A stretch of 64,000 nt of DNA. Source: Omphiscola glabra (Eukaryota; Mollusca; Gastropoda; Lymnaeidae). The translations under genes and the position numbers were made by a program. Location: NCBI GenBank assembly GCA_964017045.1, contig OZ024801.1:34335257-34399256 (forward strand). The letters are read 5' to 3'. This document shows positions 24,146 to 35,871 of the stretch, in pieces. Under the pieces are notes generated by a model. That model was not told the DNA's origin. It searched no databases and worked only from the letters and a program-made list of their open reading frames with translations. The stretch's first letter is position 1. The number at the start of each line of letters is the position of its first letter.

Positions 24146-24960
24146 TGTTGTGTAGGCGACTTGTTTGCTTCATTCTTTCCACGTGCTGTGAACTCTGTTT
24201 GACCCAATTAGGTTGCACTGCGCTATTATTATGGTGTGGGTAGCTAAAATAGTCTCCCTTTGACCTCGGCCACAAGTTGACAAATCCATAGTCAGTTTTC
24301 GAATACGGTAGAAAATTTGAGAAAAAACCAGAAGCGAGTACAATGCGTAAGGCGGTTCTAGAGACATCAGTAGAAAACGACTAGAAAAAGGCCGATAGAT
24401 TGCATGAGAGAGGAAGGGAGTTCATTTATCACGAGATTATATCGCGTGTGTTATTTGTGCTATGAGACAGTGCTTTTTTGACTGTGTGTGCAGTGGCGCA
24501 GCTAGAGTGTTTGGCGCCCGGGGACAAGATTCATTTTAAAGCGCCCTCTTTTCCTTTTTTCAACTCTCAAACCCATTATTTTCATCAATAAAATAATACC
24601 TAAGCACATTTTGGCGCCCCTAACTAGCTGGCGCCCGGGTACATCTGTACCCCCCTGCCCCCCCCCCACGCTACGCTTCATCATTGTACACCTTATGCAC
24701 ATTGTATTTTACTCTACATCGTACCGGTACAAGCCAAAATATATACTGTAAGTCAATAGTTTTAATTACATTTCTTTTGATTTTGTTAAAGTATAATTAA
24801 CACATTAAAACTTATTAATTGTAATTAGCACAGGTTTGAGTATCGTATTCTTTCTTATTGTATTTATCATTTGGTATCGTCTTTCGTTGTGTACTGTTTT
24901 AGAACGAGCCATACAACTAAATAAGAGATTAATTTCTCCATATTGATAACAGTACGTAAA
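24146..24960 (+). mobile_element. LTR-like element, second copy, with nested hAT
   Basis: Homologous to the reverse complement of 1211-1797. Shared blocks include GTCTCTAGAACCGCCTTACGC, the region around TTTTAGAACGAGCC, GTACCGGTAC and TAATTGTAATTAGC. It starts TGTTGTGTAGG after ACAT (24142-24145) and ends before ACAT (24961-24964), again a 4-bp duplication. The hAT-like insert at 24491-24677 accounts for most of the extra length relative to the first copy. Confidence 0.6.
24491..24677. mobile_element. hAT-like element (GGCGTAGC family), nested copy
   Basis: Inverted copy of the element at 3462-3655. It starts CAGTGGCGCAGCTAGAGTG, shares GGCGCCCGGGGACAAGATTC and a GGTACATCTGTACCCCCCTG block, and ends near CACGCTACGC. 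It interrupts the LTR-like element. No exact 8-bp duplication could be read. Confidence 0.8.
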
Positions 24961-25079
24961 ACATATCCTTACTATTTCAGCCGATGTAGGATGTGGATTG
25001 TCTTTTGTTGTTATTAAGGCGTTCAAATACCATGTCCTAACTATTTCAGCCGATGTAAACTGAAGGATTGGTGACACAA

Positions 25080-25475
25080 AGAGGAAGTAGGGACAACATG
25101 TGGAAATGGGGACACCAAAAGAAAGTGGAGACACCATGAGGAGAAGGGTGCATCAAGAGGTAGTGGGGACACCAGGAGAAAGTGGGGACACCAGGAGGAA
25201 GTGGGGACACCATGAGAGAAAGGGAACACCAAGAGGAAGTGGGGACACCAGGAGGAAGTGGGGACACCAGGAAGAAGTGGGGACACTAGGAGGAAGTGTG
25301 GACACCAGGAGGAAGTGGGGACACCAGGAGGGAGTAGGGACAACAGGAAGAAGTGGGGACACTAGGAGGAAGTATGGACACCAGGAGGAAGTGGGGACAC
25401 CAGGAAGTGGGGAAACCTGGAGGAAGTGGGGACACCAGGAGGAAGTGGGGACACCAGGAGGAAGTGGGGACACCT
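25080..25475. repeat. 19-bp minisatellite
   Basis: About 20 copies of GTGGGGACACCAGGAGGAA with length variants. Strong purine bias on the plus strand gives false Pro/Ser-rich frames on the minus strand. Confidence 0.93.
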
Positions 25476-25674
25476 TGACAGAAAGAAGTAATTGATCCAC
25501 ACCCGAATGTATGCGTGCCATGGTAGATCACCAAATACCAAAATATGCGTGTTCCCTTGTACTTAATCCCCCTTAACTGAATGTTTATGTTCCCTAGTAT
25601 TTAATCGTCTCCGATATAGATTTACCCACGTTGTTAATCCACTGGCAAATATATGTGTGCCGCACCCTCTAGAT

Positions 25675-25844
25675 CAGACCTACACAAACTCAAAATGAAA
25701 GGTGGGTCGTAATACTTGAGGAAAAACTTGTGCGGGCCGAGGGGGGGGGGGGTAGCTATTAAAATAATAATAATAAATAATAATATTTCGTTACTTCGCG
25801 GGCCGCCAAGTGGGTGCTAGCGGGCCGTATGTTGTGCAGGCCTG
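25675..25844. mobile_element. CGGCCCGC-family hAT-like element with 8-bp TSD
   Basis: A 170-bp element from CAGACCTACACAAAC to GTTGTGCAGGCCTG, flanked by a perfect 8-bp duplication CTCTAGAT at 25667-25674 and 25845-25852. It contains a poly-G tract and a short AAT tract. It is related to 6441-6642. Confidence 0.85.
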
Positions 25845-25852
25845 CTCTAGAT

Positions 25853-26545
25853 AATATTCCCCCAACCAAAGTCGGCAAAATTCCAGTAATGAGTCTTTGG
25901 TCCATAGTGTTAATCCTCATCAATGATGCAGCCCCCCCCCCCACCCAGAGGCGGGTGTGTCCACTTGACTTTGAAAGGGGAGGGGTTTGTGGGCAGTTTT
26001 GGGCAGCATCCTCATTTATAAAACAACCAATTACCAGCCCTTCGCGTGCCACTTGCATAATTCAACAACAAAAAAAGAAGGTCAGTTATTTTGTCAACAA
26101 GTACACTCGAACCACACCCCTTCCTCCGGACTGTCATGCTCAATGTGATGTCAATTATTTCTCCCCAACAACTCGTAACAATGGTTACGTTGGCAGAAAG
26201 ACACATTTTAAAGGGAGGCATGGCACCCAAAGTCCGCGTATTTGAGAGCCCCGTTTTAGCAGATGTTAACAACACATACTTAATTCTGCCAGCTAACCAG
26301 TGCTGATGAGTTTCTGTAATTATTTGACGGCAAATAATCCTTACCAAACAGTGACCTCTTTTAGACTTTTGGTCTCATAATAAAGTATTCCCCCTCCCTC
26401 TAAACACACACATGCTTTCCCAAAAATAATCTCTCTTAGCTTTTTTAACTATAATTTGATGTTCGTAAAGCATTAAACATTGGCAATAATTAGGCAAGGG
26501 TGCTGAGGTTCAATTTATTCTTTTCTTCTTTTTTTATGTTGATGT
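25853..26545. other. spacer before the reverse transcriptase relic
   Basis: Overlapping frames on both strands around a poly-C tract near 25932. No domain recognised. Confidence 0.4.
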
Positions 26546-28304
26546 AAAGGTCATATTGAACAGACTAAATCCATATGCCGACAAAATCATTGCTGAAGAA
26601 CAGGCGGGCTTAAGGAAAGGACGTGGCACTACTGAGCAGATCCTAAACCTCCGGATACTATGTGAGAAATATGCTCAACACCAACAAAACCTATACCACG
26701 TCTATGTGGATTTCAAGAAGGCATTCGACAGGGTTTGGCACGCTGCTTTATGGGCCACCATGAGGCACTACAACATCAACACAAACATTAACAGATTGAT
26801 ATGCAGCCTCTATGATAAGGCCACCAGTGCAGTCCCTTTCAACGATAAAATCGGAGAATGGTTCAAGACAACGGTTAGAGTACGTCAAGGCTGCTCGCTC
26901 TCCCCCACTCTGTTCAACATCTTCTTGGAGAGAATTATGTCAGAGCGCATGTAGGGACAGTCAGCATTGGTGGCAGAACAATCACCAACCTACGTTTTGC
27001 GGATGACCTAGATGGACGAGCTCGCCAACCTATTAAAGCGTATCGACACGACGTCATCGTCCTTTGGCATGCAAATCAGTGCAGAAAAGACAAAAATGAT
27101 GACGAATAACACCACCGGCATCTCCACTGAAATTAAGGTCGGTGAGGAAAGATTAGAGACAGTTGGCAGCTTCAAGTACCGCGGAGAAATAGTCTCGGAA
27201 AAAGGCTCCAAGCCCAAATTGATGGCCAGGATTGCCCAGATTACAACATCACTAAAGAGGCTCAAGAAAATATGGAATAATAATAATAATAATAAAGTTC
27301 ATTTGAAAAATCACGCTTCATCCCCAAAGGCTCGAAGCGCGGTACAAAAACTAAGTTGGGAGATAATAACAAGCTGGAAAAGATTGTAGACATCATCATT
27401 CCAGCAGGTGTTTGCGAAATAGATGAGTTTTTAAATTTGTTTTGAAGGACTCCAGCGTCTGGCTGTTTTTGAGAGCGTCAGGAAGGGTGTTCCAAATGGT
27501 TGGGCCAGCAAATGCGAACGTGCGCTTTCCGTAAGTTTCAAGGCGAACACGCGGTATCGAGAGTTTGCCACTATCGGATGAGCGCAGTTGTCTAGTGGGT
27601 ACATAAGGCGTCATGAGCGCTTGGAGATAGGACGGCGCCAGGTCATGCAAGCAGCGGTAGCACAGAGTTGCGATTTTGTACTCTATACGAGCGCGGACCG
27701 GCAGCCAATGCAATTCTATCAGAAGAGTTTTAGCATGGTCGAATTTGCGTTTACGAAGAACAATTCGAGCCGCATTATTCTGTGCCTTTTGAATTTTATC
27801 AAGGAGCGTAGCTGGAATGACAAAAATATATCCCCCAGCACCAAAATCAGGCTGATGCGCTCATTAGTCCTCTCCATTTTCTTATATGCCTGTGAGTCCT
27901 GGACAGTAACAGCAGAACTTGAAAGGAAAATAAAGGCGATGGAGATGAGATGTTTCAGAGGCATTCTTGGCATCTGCTAAAGAGACCATATCATCAATGA
28001 ACAAGTGAAAGAAAGGATTCGTCAAGCAATTGGGCAATATGATGACTTCCTGGTGACTATAAAAAAGCGCAAACTGGAATGCTATGGCCACGTGACAAGA
28101 AAACAAGAGCTCGCCAAAGAAATCATGCAGGGGACAACGAGAGGAGGGAGAAGAAGAGGAAGACAGAAAAAAAGATGGGAAGATAACATCAAAGAGTGGA
28201 CGGGATTAAAACTAGGCGATGCTGTGCGTAGTGCAGAAGACAGAGAGGAATGGAGAAGGATAGTGTACATGTCATCTGTGGCGCCCCAACGGTCCAAGGA
28301 CTAA
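26546..28304 (+). pseudogene. decayed non-LTR reverse transcriptase
   Basis: A 5'-truncated non-LTR retrotransposon ORF. Recognisable reverse transcriptase blocks are FKKAFDRVWH (near 26710), VRQGCSLSPTLFNIFLE (near 26880) and FADD (near 26996-27007, the catalytic aspartate pair). After FADD comes the usual thumb and C-terminal region with CESWTVTAELERKIKAMEMR and GRRRGRQKKRWEDNIKEWTG. It is broken by a TAG at about 26952, frame changes between 26950 and 27012, a nested insertion at 27279-27812 and a TAA at 27978-27980. When intact it would copy element RNA into DNA at a nicked target. The N-terminal endonuclease is absent. The clade cannot be fixed by eye. Confidence 0.9.
27279..27812 (-). 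mobile_element. 5'-truncated CR1/L2-like LINE nested in the RT relic
   Basis: Inserted into the reverse transcriptase relic and flanked by TGGAAT at 27273-27278 and 27813-27818, a readable target-site duplication. On the minus strand it encodes the C-terminal tail typical of CR1/L2-like elements (HWLPVRARIEYKIATLCYRC, then LRSSDSGKLSIPR and TFAFAGPTIWNTLPDAL). It then has a short 3' region with a CGCTTC/GAAGCG stem and ends in (TTA)n. The host frame is in the same phase on both sides of the duplication, so the insertion came after the host reading frame existed. Confidence 0.88.
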
Positions 28305-29240
28305 GGGACACGATGATGATGAAACCTACACTAAACATTCATGTTGTTTGGACGCGATGACCTTACAGCTGGTCACCAAGTTTGATGGCCATGAACTTTG
28401 GTGTGCTTTTCTTGTTTTACTACTGGTAAATAAAGTTTTTTTTAAAAGGGTGGGGGGGGACAGCTAAAAAAGCCAATATCGAGCTGTGGTTCTCAAATCT
28501 TTTTGGTGGAAAGGATTAGATAGAATCTGTGACCTTGTGTAAACTTTGTGTTGCCTTATAAATATTCTTTGCCAAGGACACCCAAGCGATACAAAGGCAT
28601 TGTTTTAAGCAATGAAACAGTGCTATATTTAATGAGTGTATTCTTTATAAAATTAAGTCTAGACAGTATTAGCTAACACTAACACTAAATTCTTCAGCAC
28701 TAACTTTGCTTTTTATTGCTTTTACGGCCCCCATTGGTACCTAGCCGGTAGCGTTAACGATCTCTCTATTTTCTTGTTGTTTTTTACAATTCATCCTACT
28801 TGCCAGATTGCCATTATATTTATACACCCCATATAAAAAAAAAAAGAATGTGGGCCCCTATAAAATGACAGAACATCTAAGTTCAACACCCCTCTACCCC
28901 ACTAAATCCCCCCCCCCCCCCCGTATTTATTATTTTTTTGTGAACATGCCTACAGTTTGAAAATTTTGTTTAGCATACCTACTGATAGGTGATAAAAAAA
29001 TCTGACAACAGGGTGAAGAGTACAAAACAAATAAAGCTATGTATGGATAGTTGGGGGGATGTTCAAAGACGCTTTAGAAACAAAATAAAAAGAAAATAAG
29101 AGCTGTATAATTCAGTATTAGTTAACTATCACTGTCTGGATTTAATTTAACGAAGGATACGTGTAAGTTTACATGCGACAATACGAAATTCGATCAGAAA
29201 TAATATACGCACCCGAACTGCAAGAATACCAGACACATAT
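28305..29240. other. AT-rich region, possible old hAT remnant
   Basis: CTGTGGTTCTCAAATCTTTTT near 28484 and TTTTTAGAACCACTG near 29424 could be the two ends of a degraded hAT element, but no duplication is visible. A poly-C tract lies near 28908. No coding sequence recognised. Confidence 0.3.
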
Positions 29241-29319
29241 TTATGAAGTAGCAACGTAAATAACCACAACACGGGGAACTGTATTCGATGGTCGCGGCAG
29301 TAGGAAGGTTGAGACTGCC
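29241..29319 (+). mobile_element. SPIN-like hAT fragment
   Basis: TATGAAGTAGCAACGTAAAT, GGGGAACTGTATTCGATGGTC and GGAAGGTTGAGAC match the right half of the SPIN-like copies. The left half is missing. Confidence 0.75.
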
Positions 29320-30018
29320 ATAGAAGAATAGATTTTATAGGAGGGTGCCAAAAAGAATATTTTGTTGAAAGGGAAGAATACGATAATACAGTTGTTAGAA
29401 CTGGTGAAAAGAAACGATCATTTTTTAGAACCACTGTGTTATGAAATAATCAATGACACCGTCGAGTGAACCTGTAAAAAGAAATGCCCGAAAAACCTCC
29501 CCAACTTTGTTAAGCTTTGTTCTTCATCAGGCCACTAACCCTACATTAAAACAACAACAACAACACAGTATTACAGCAGATTAATTTGATGAGATGAAAT
29601 CTTTCCACAAAGTGACGTAATCCTCTGTGGAAACTTTGATCGTATTGATCTGAAGAGGGAGCCCACCACTTTATTGTTTAATGTTACCCCCCCCCCCCGC
29701 CCTTAACATAGCCTTCTCTCTATCCATCTTATTTTCATACCAGGGAGGCGCATTGTTCCCCTGTGTCCGGCATCATTTATTCACAGCACGACTAAGTGCC
29801 AGTGGTCAGCTTCCACAAGGTCTTTCAAGTCAGGGTTGTTTTTTGTTCTGTTACTTTAACCAGTCTCGGTCGCTTGACGACATGACACATTTGTTCACAC
29901 AGTCCATAGATGGATTGAATGAATTTCATGGAGTAGCCGAACACCCGTACTTTCACCCCTAATACATGAGTATTTTCATTTGATAAACAGCAGTTTTATG
30001 TTCCCAACATCGTTACCA
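29320..30018. other. no supported gene
   Basis: Poly-C tract near 29688. The open frame at 29681-29962 starts in it and has no domain. Confidence 0.45.
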
Positions 30019-31195
30019 TCATGTGCCCAACATCTGACCCTTGATGTGCCCAACATCTGAACCTTCATGTGCCCAACATCTGTACCTTCATGTACCAAAC
30101 ATCAGTACTTTCATATACCCAATACATCAGTACTTACATGTGCCCAACATCTGAACCTTCATGTGCCCAACATCAGTACTTACATGTGCCCAACATCTGA
30201 ACCTTCATGTGCCCAACATCTGTACCTTCATGTGCCCAACATCTGAACCTTCATGTGCCCAACATCTCAACCTTCATGTGCCCAACATCTGTACCTTCAT
30301 GTGCCCAACATCTGTACCTTCATGTGCCCAACATCTGTACCTTCATGTGCCCAACATCTGTACCTTCATGTGCCCAACATCTGAACCTTCATGTGCCCAA
30401 CATCTGAACCTACATGTGCCCAACATCTGAACCTTCATGTGCCCAACATCTGAACCTACATGTGCCCAACATCTGAACCTTCATGTGCCCAACATCTGAA
30501 CCTTCATGTGCCCAACATCTGTACCTTCATGTGCCCAACATCTGAACCTTCATGTGCCCAACATCTGAACCTTCATGTGCCCAACATCTGAACCTACATG
30601 TGCCCAACATCTGAACCTTCATGTGCCCAACATCTGAACCTACATGTGCCCAACATCTAAACCTTCATGTGCCCAACATCTGAACCTTCATGTGCCCAAC
30701 ATCTGAACCTTCATGTGCCCAACATCTGTAACTTCATGTGCCCAACATCTGTACCTTCATGTGCCCAATATCTGTACCTTCATGTGCCCAACATCTGTAC
30801 CTTCATGTGCCCAACATCTGTACCTTCATGTGCCCAACATCTATACCTTCATGTGCCCAACATCTGTACCTTCATGTGCCCAACATCTGTACCTTCATGT
30901 GCCCAACATCTGAACCTTCATGTGCCCAACATCTGAACCTTCATGTGCCCAACATCTGTACCTTCATGTGCCCAACATCTGTACCTTCATGTGCCCAACA
31001 TCTGAACCTTCATGTGCCCAACATCTGAACCTTCATGTGCCCAACATCTGTACCTTCATGTGCCCAACATCTGTACCTTCATGTGCCCAACATCTGTACC
31101 TTCATGTGCCCAACATCTGTACCTTCATGTGCCCAACATCTGTACCTTCATGTGCCCAACATCTGTACCTTCATGTGCCCAACATCTGTACCTTC
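30019..31195. repeat. 23-bp minisatellite, left part
   Basis: About 50 copies of a unit containing ATGTGCCCAACATCTGTACC. Two main variants (CTGTACC and CTGAACC) occur in runs. 23 is not a multiple of three, yet three units (69 bp) stay open, giving many overlapping frames. Confidence 0.96.
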
Positions 31196-31199
31196 ATGT

Positions 31200-31837
31200 T
31201 TCTACAAAAGGTTCAAAACTCAGCTGCTAGGCTAGTTTTAAAGGCAAAAAAAACGTTATGACGTCACACCACTACTTCATTCACTTCATTGGCTCCCTGT
31301 ACAAGCACGGATTGACTATAAACTCTCTGTTCTCTGCCACAACTTTTTCTCGAATTCCTGCCCTTCCTATCTAACCGAACTTCTTTCTATCTATTCACCC
31401 CTTCGACAGCTTCGCTCCTCCGCAGACGGGCGTATTCTTTCTGTCCCCAAGACTCGCACAAAAACATACGGTGAAAGATCTTTCTCTTACTGTGCCCCCA
31501 AACAATGGAATTCTCTTCCACTACACATCCGCAATATATCAACTATCACAGCCTTCAAAACTGCACTCAAAACACATCTCTTTAAACTCTACTACCCCGA
31601 CTGATTCCTCACATCTGACCGATAAACGCTGCTGCTGGTCGTCGTCCATGGCTTGTCATGTAAAAGTTCTGGTGTGGATGAGGTGAATATGCATGATATT
31701 TTGTTTCGTCTCTATACATCTGTTCTTTATTACATATATGTATTTTATGTTATTGTCACGATTATGTCTCTTTTAAAATATTTTTATGTACAGCGCGGTG
31801 AGCCTAGCCCTAGGCTGGGGTACCGCGCTATATAATA
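31200..31837 (+). mobile_element. 5'-truncated CR1/L2-like LINE inside the 23-bp array
   Basis: A 638-bp insert splits the array, with ATGT at 31196-31199 and 31838-31841 as the likely duplication. It encodes a decayed C-terminal segment (KVQNSAARLVLKAKKT near the start, then sequence equivalent to HWLPVQARIDYKL, LRSSADGRILSVPKTRTKTY and FKTALKTHLF). A TGA stop and frame changes lie near 31259. The 3' end carries a hairpin at 31792-31829 and a short ATAATA tail. The same 3' end is found at 35600-35703. Confidence 0.87.
31792..31829 (+). other. 3'-terminal hairpin of the LINE
   Basis: AGCGCGGT (31792-31799) pairs perfectly with ACCGCGCT (31822-31829), with AGCCTAGCCCTAGGCT able to pair inside. 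A stem-loop at the RNA 3' end is the usual recognition signal for the reverse transcriptase of such elements. The role here is inferred. Confidence 0.75.
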
Positions 31838-31841
31838 ATGT

Positions 31842-32030
31842 GCCCAACATCAGTACTTTCATATACCCAAAGCATCAGTACTTACATGTGCCCAACATCT
31901 GAACCTTCATGTGCCCAACATCTGAACCTTCATGTGCCCAACATCTGTACCTTCTTGTGCCCATCATCAGTATATTAATATACCCAAAGCATCAGTACTT
32001 TCATGTGCCCAACAACTGTACTTTGGTGTG
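31842..32030. repeat. 23-bp minisatellite, right part
   Basis: Array resumes with diverged units (CAGTACTTTCATATACCCAA), matching the divergent units at its far left edge near 30090-30170. Confidence 0.85.
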
Positions 32031-33047
32031 TCCAATAAGGCGGTGGTCTTCGAATTACCCATCACAGATTTCACCAAATTCTCATGTTGCCACTTAGAGA
32101 AAACGCGTAGATCTTTAATCATGATTATTCATGTCAATAATACCCCAGCATTGGACGGGGGTGAATGATACGGGCGACTGAAACTTTCTAACACTAATGA
32201 CGTCCTGAAGTGTCAGAGACGCACTTGATCTAAAACATTGGCCCGCGAAATAGAAGGCTTGGCCTGAATCTGACTAGTGGTCTCTGGCATTCAGACATTT
32301 TATCCAAGTCCTAAATTTATTCCGAAAAAAAAACCCAAGACACATAGTACAAATATGTGGAGTTTGGAATGGTGACAAAGCTCGTTATGCCATCCCTTAC
32401 CCTACATTTTTTTCAAATAAAAATAACATCTTTGATTGACGTCATAAGCCAGAATTGGGACTGGATCAAGCTTGTTATTTAAAAAAAAAAAACATTTACG
32501 GCTTAGGTCTATGATTTTTCAAACTAAAAAAACAAACAACTGTTATTGGAAACCCTTTGTCATATGCCAGCAACATTTCAACACAAAATTCTTTACAGCC
32601 ATAGCACCATCACATCATGCTGTCATTTGCATCTTGGGTCCCAAAGTAGGGGTTCATGAGCACCTATGCCAAAGTTTAATCCACAGTCCTGTACCAGTGA
32701 ACCCGACACCCCTCACCAACCATCACCTGAAACCATCAACGTGCTAAGGCCGCCGTCCAGGAGACCACCCTTAAATTGGCTTAGCGCCCCACGTGGAGAA
32801 CGTCCAATCGGGTTTGCCGGGGGAGTCCCTATGGAAGGGTGTTTGTTTTATCGAGTAATAGCGCCCAGTGGAGGCAGTGCATTGACAAATGGGAGAAAAT
32901 GTCTCATTATTTTGAGGTGTTAAAAGTGGCTTGGAGTGTTGGACTACATTCCATCCACATGTCATTTCGGTTTTTTTCGCAAGGACTGTCCAGCTGGTGC
33001 CAATTTGTACTGGTTGTCAACAAGTCTTATGCCTTCCCCGATTTAGT
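32031..33047. other. no supported gene
   Basis: Mostly AT-rich. Overlapping frames at 32472-33051 have no recognised product. Confidence 0.4.
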
Positions 33048-33345
33048 GTGACGATGATAGGAAGTAGGACACCTACTAGTGTGACGATGATAGGACGTAG
33101 GACACCTACTAGTGAGACGATGATGGGACGTAGGACACCTACTAGTGTGACGATGATAAGACGTAGGACACCTACTAGTGTGACGCTGATGCGAAGTAGG
33201 ACACCTACTACTGTGACGATGATGCGAAGTAGGACACCTACTAGTGTGACGCTGATAGGACATCTACTAGTGTGACGAAGATGGGTAGTAGGACACCTAC
33301 TAGTGTGACGATGATGCGAAGTAGGACACCTACAACCTGACATTT
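33048..33345. repeat. 33-bp minisatellite, about nine copies
   Basis: Unit contains GACGATGATAGGACGTAGGA then CACCTACTAGTGT. One copy is shortened near 33255. Confidence 0.92.
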
Positions 33346-33725
33346 TACAAACGAGCCAAAAAGGAAGAACATTGCCCATCTCAGGTCTTGGCTAGATGCG
33401 GCCAATTTTCGTTTCATTAGATTTTTCCTTTTTTTTTTTATTTGATGAAATTAGCCACAGAAATTGCATTTATGTATTTTGTGGTAAAATAACAAAGCGT
33501 GGAAAAGCTTTTTATGCGTGGCAAAAACGCGACGGTATCTCCATTATACAAGTTTCTTGTCAAAGAAAATATATTCGCATGTCCAATGAATATTCGCACA
33601 CTTTACGATCACTTGATATGTATGTAGAGCAGAGCACACAGCAGTTGCAAATAACATTAGAAAAACAAAGCATTTGTGGTACAGATTTCATTAATCAAGG
33701 TAAATAATTAAATGAACAAATTCCA
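33346..33725. other. unique spacer
   Basis: Open frame 33396-33707 has no recognised domain and I do not call it a gene. Confidence 0.4.
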
Positions 33726-34205
33726 CTTTGTGTCCCTGCAAACTGTGTTGTGCCTCTGTGTCCCTACAAACTGTGGTATGGCTCTGTGTGTCCTTACAAA
33801 CTCTGGTGTTACTCTGTGTCCCTATAAATTGTGTTGTGGCTGTGTCCCTGCAAACTGTGTTGTGCCTCTGTGTCCCTACAAACTGTGGTATGGCTCTGTG
33901 TGTCCTTACAAACTCTGGTGTTACTCTGTGTCCCTATAAATTGTGTTGTGGCTGTGTGTCCCTACAAACTGGTGTTGCTCTGTGTCCCTACAAACTGGTG
34001 TTGCTCTGTGTCCTTACAAACTGTGGTGTGGCTATCTGTGTCCCTACAAACTGTGGGGTGTCTCTCTGTGTCCCTACAAGCTCTGGTGTGGCTCTGTGTC
34101 CCTACAAACTGGTGTTGCTCTGTGTCCCTACAAACTGGTGTTGCTCTGTGTCCCTACAAACTGGTGTTGCTCTGTGTCCCTACAAACTATGGTGTGGCTC
34201 TCTCA
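33726..34205. repeat. 26-30-bp minisatellite with 112-bp higher-order unit
   Basis: Units like GTGTCCCTACAAACTGGTGT. A four-unit block starting CCCTGCAAACTGTGTTGTGC at 33734 is repeated at 33846, a 112-bp period, before simpler 26-bp units take over. Confidence 0.9.
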
Positions 34206-34568
34206 AAAATACGATAGTCGGCAGGCGGCTCCTCGATGGCCCGGGTCTAGCGTAAAGGCTCCAGCAAACAAATGAAATTAAGAACACATCAATCGTTTGG
34301 TTTTTTAACCCGTGGACCAGCACTGCAAAGCGAGCACGTAGTCGCCGATCCACTAGATGTGAACAATTTAAGATAGGATTATTTTTTTTAAAAAAAACAT
34401 ATTAAATGTGTCATCCGCCGTGAATCAATGCCAATAACTCCTTCCGGTCCTTTACACATAGCAAAATGTCGCTGATGTCCATATTTGAAGAACGATTGTT
34501 TTTTTAAATTCGGTTGCTGAATAAAATTATAACTGAAATGTAATACTATGGGGAAATGTCCCACAAAA
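34206..34568. other. unique spacer
   Basis: Nothing recognised. Confidence 0.4.
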
Positions 34569-35447
34569 AGGTACCATACATGAACGATTATACCACACAT
34601 GAACGATTATACCATACATGAACGATTATACCATACATGAACGATTATACCACACATGAACGATTATACCACACATGAACGATTATACCACACATGAACG
34701 ATTATACCACACATGAACGATTATACCACACATGAACGATTATACCACACATGAACGATTATACCACACATGAACGATTATACCACACATGAACGATTAT
34801 ACCACACATGAACGATTATACCACACATGAACGATTATACCACACATGAACGATTATACCACACATGAACGATTATACCACACATGAACGATTATACCAC
34901 ACATGAACGATTATACCACACATGAACGATTATACCACACATGAACGATTATACCACACATGAACGATTATACCACACATGAACGATTATACCACACATG
35001 AACGATTATACCACACATGAACGATTATACCACACATGAACGAGTATACCACACATGAACGATTATACCACACATGAACGATTATACCACACATGAACGA
35101 TTATACCACACATGAACGATTATACCACACATGAACGATTATACCACACATGAACGATTATACCACACATGAACGAGTATACCACACATGAACGATTATA
35201 CCACACATGAACGATTATACCACACATGAACGATTATACCACACATGAACGATTATACCACACATGAACGATTATACCACACATGAACGATTATACCACA
35301 CATGAACGATTATACCACACATGAACGATTATACCACACATGAACGATTATACCACACATGAACGATTATACCACACATGAACGATTATACCACACATGA
35401 ACGATTATACCACACATGAACGATTATCCCACACATGAACGATTATC
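34569..35447. repeat. 19-bp minisatellite, near-perfect, about 46 copies
   Basis: Unit ACCACACATGAACGATTAT. Only a handful of units differ (CATACATG at the left edge, GAGTAT near 35042 and 35175, ATCCCACA at the right edge), making this the most homogeneous array in the window. Confidence 0.97.
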
Positions 35448-35599
35448 CTAGATAAACATCATGTTATCAAAAATAACAGATTACCATATACACGTGCAAA
35501 GGTTCTGGTACCATAGATAAATGAATGTCATACATGAAGGTCCTGTTGTCATAGAATGAATATTATCATAGATAAAATTCATGTTGTCATAGTTAAATG

Positions 35600-35703
35600 A
35601 TTACCATAGTTTTATTTATGTTTGTTATATTGTATGTACAGCATGGTGAACCCAGCCCTAGGCCGGGGTGCCGCGCTATATCAAACCACTAATAATAATA
35701 ATA
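35600..35703 (+). mobile_element. solo 3' tail of the CR1/L2-like family
   Basis: TGTACAGCATGGTGAACCCA, CAGCCCTAGGCCGGGGTGCC and GCGCTATAT match the 3' end of 31200-31837, followed by (AAT)n. This is a severely 5'-truncated insertion. ACCATAG before it and ATCATAG after it may be remnants of a duplication. Confidence 0.75.
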
Positions 35704-35871
35704 TCATAGGTAATAGATAAAGGCGTCTTGTAGTATAATAGTGAATCTAAGAGATCTCTTCTTTTCACGGCACAGACAATTCTGCTGAATCCGGTTCGCC
35801 TCAACCAACAACCCACAAACGATTGAAACCGCCAGCAGACGTCACTACCACCTAGGCAAGCCAGTCCATTC

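Noticed and set aside
25041..25534. Pro/Ser/Cys-rich secreted-like frames
   Set aside because: Minus-strand translation of the 19-bp purine-rich array.
28484..29440. A complete 0.95-kb hAT transposon
   Set aside because: Only weakly matching ends and no duplication; kept as a low-confidence remark.
33396..33707. 103-codon frame between arrays
   Set aside because: No recognised domain, splice context or supporting composition.
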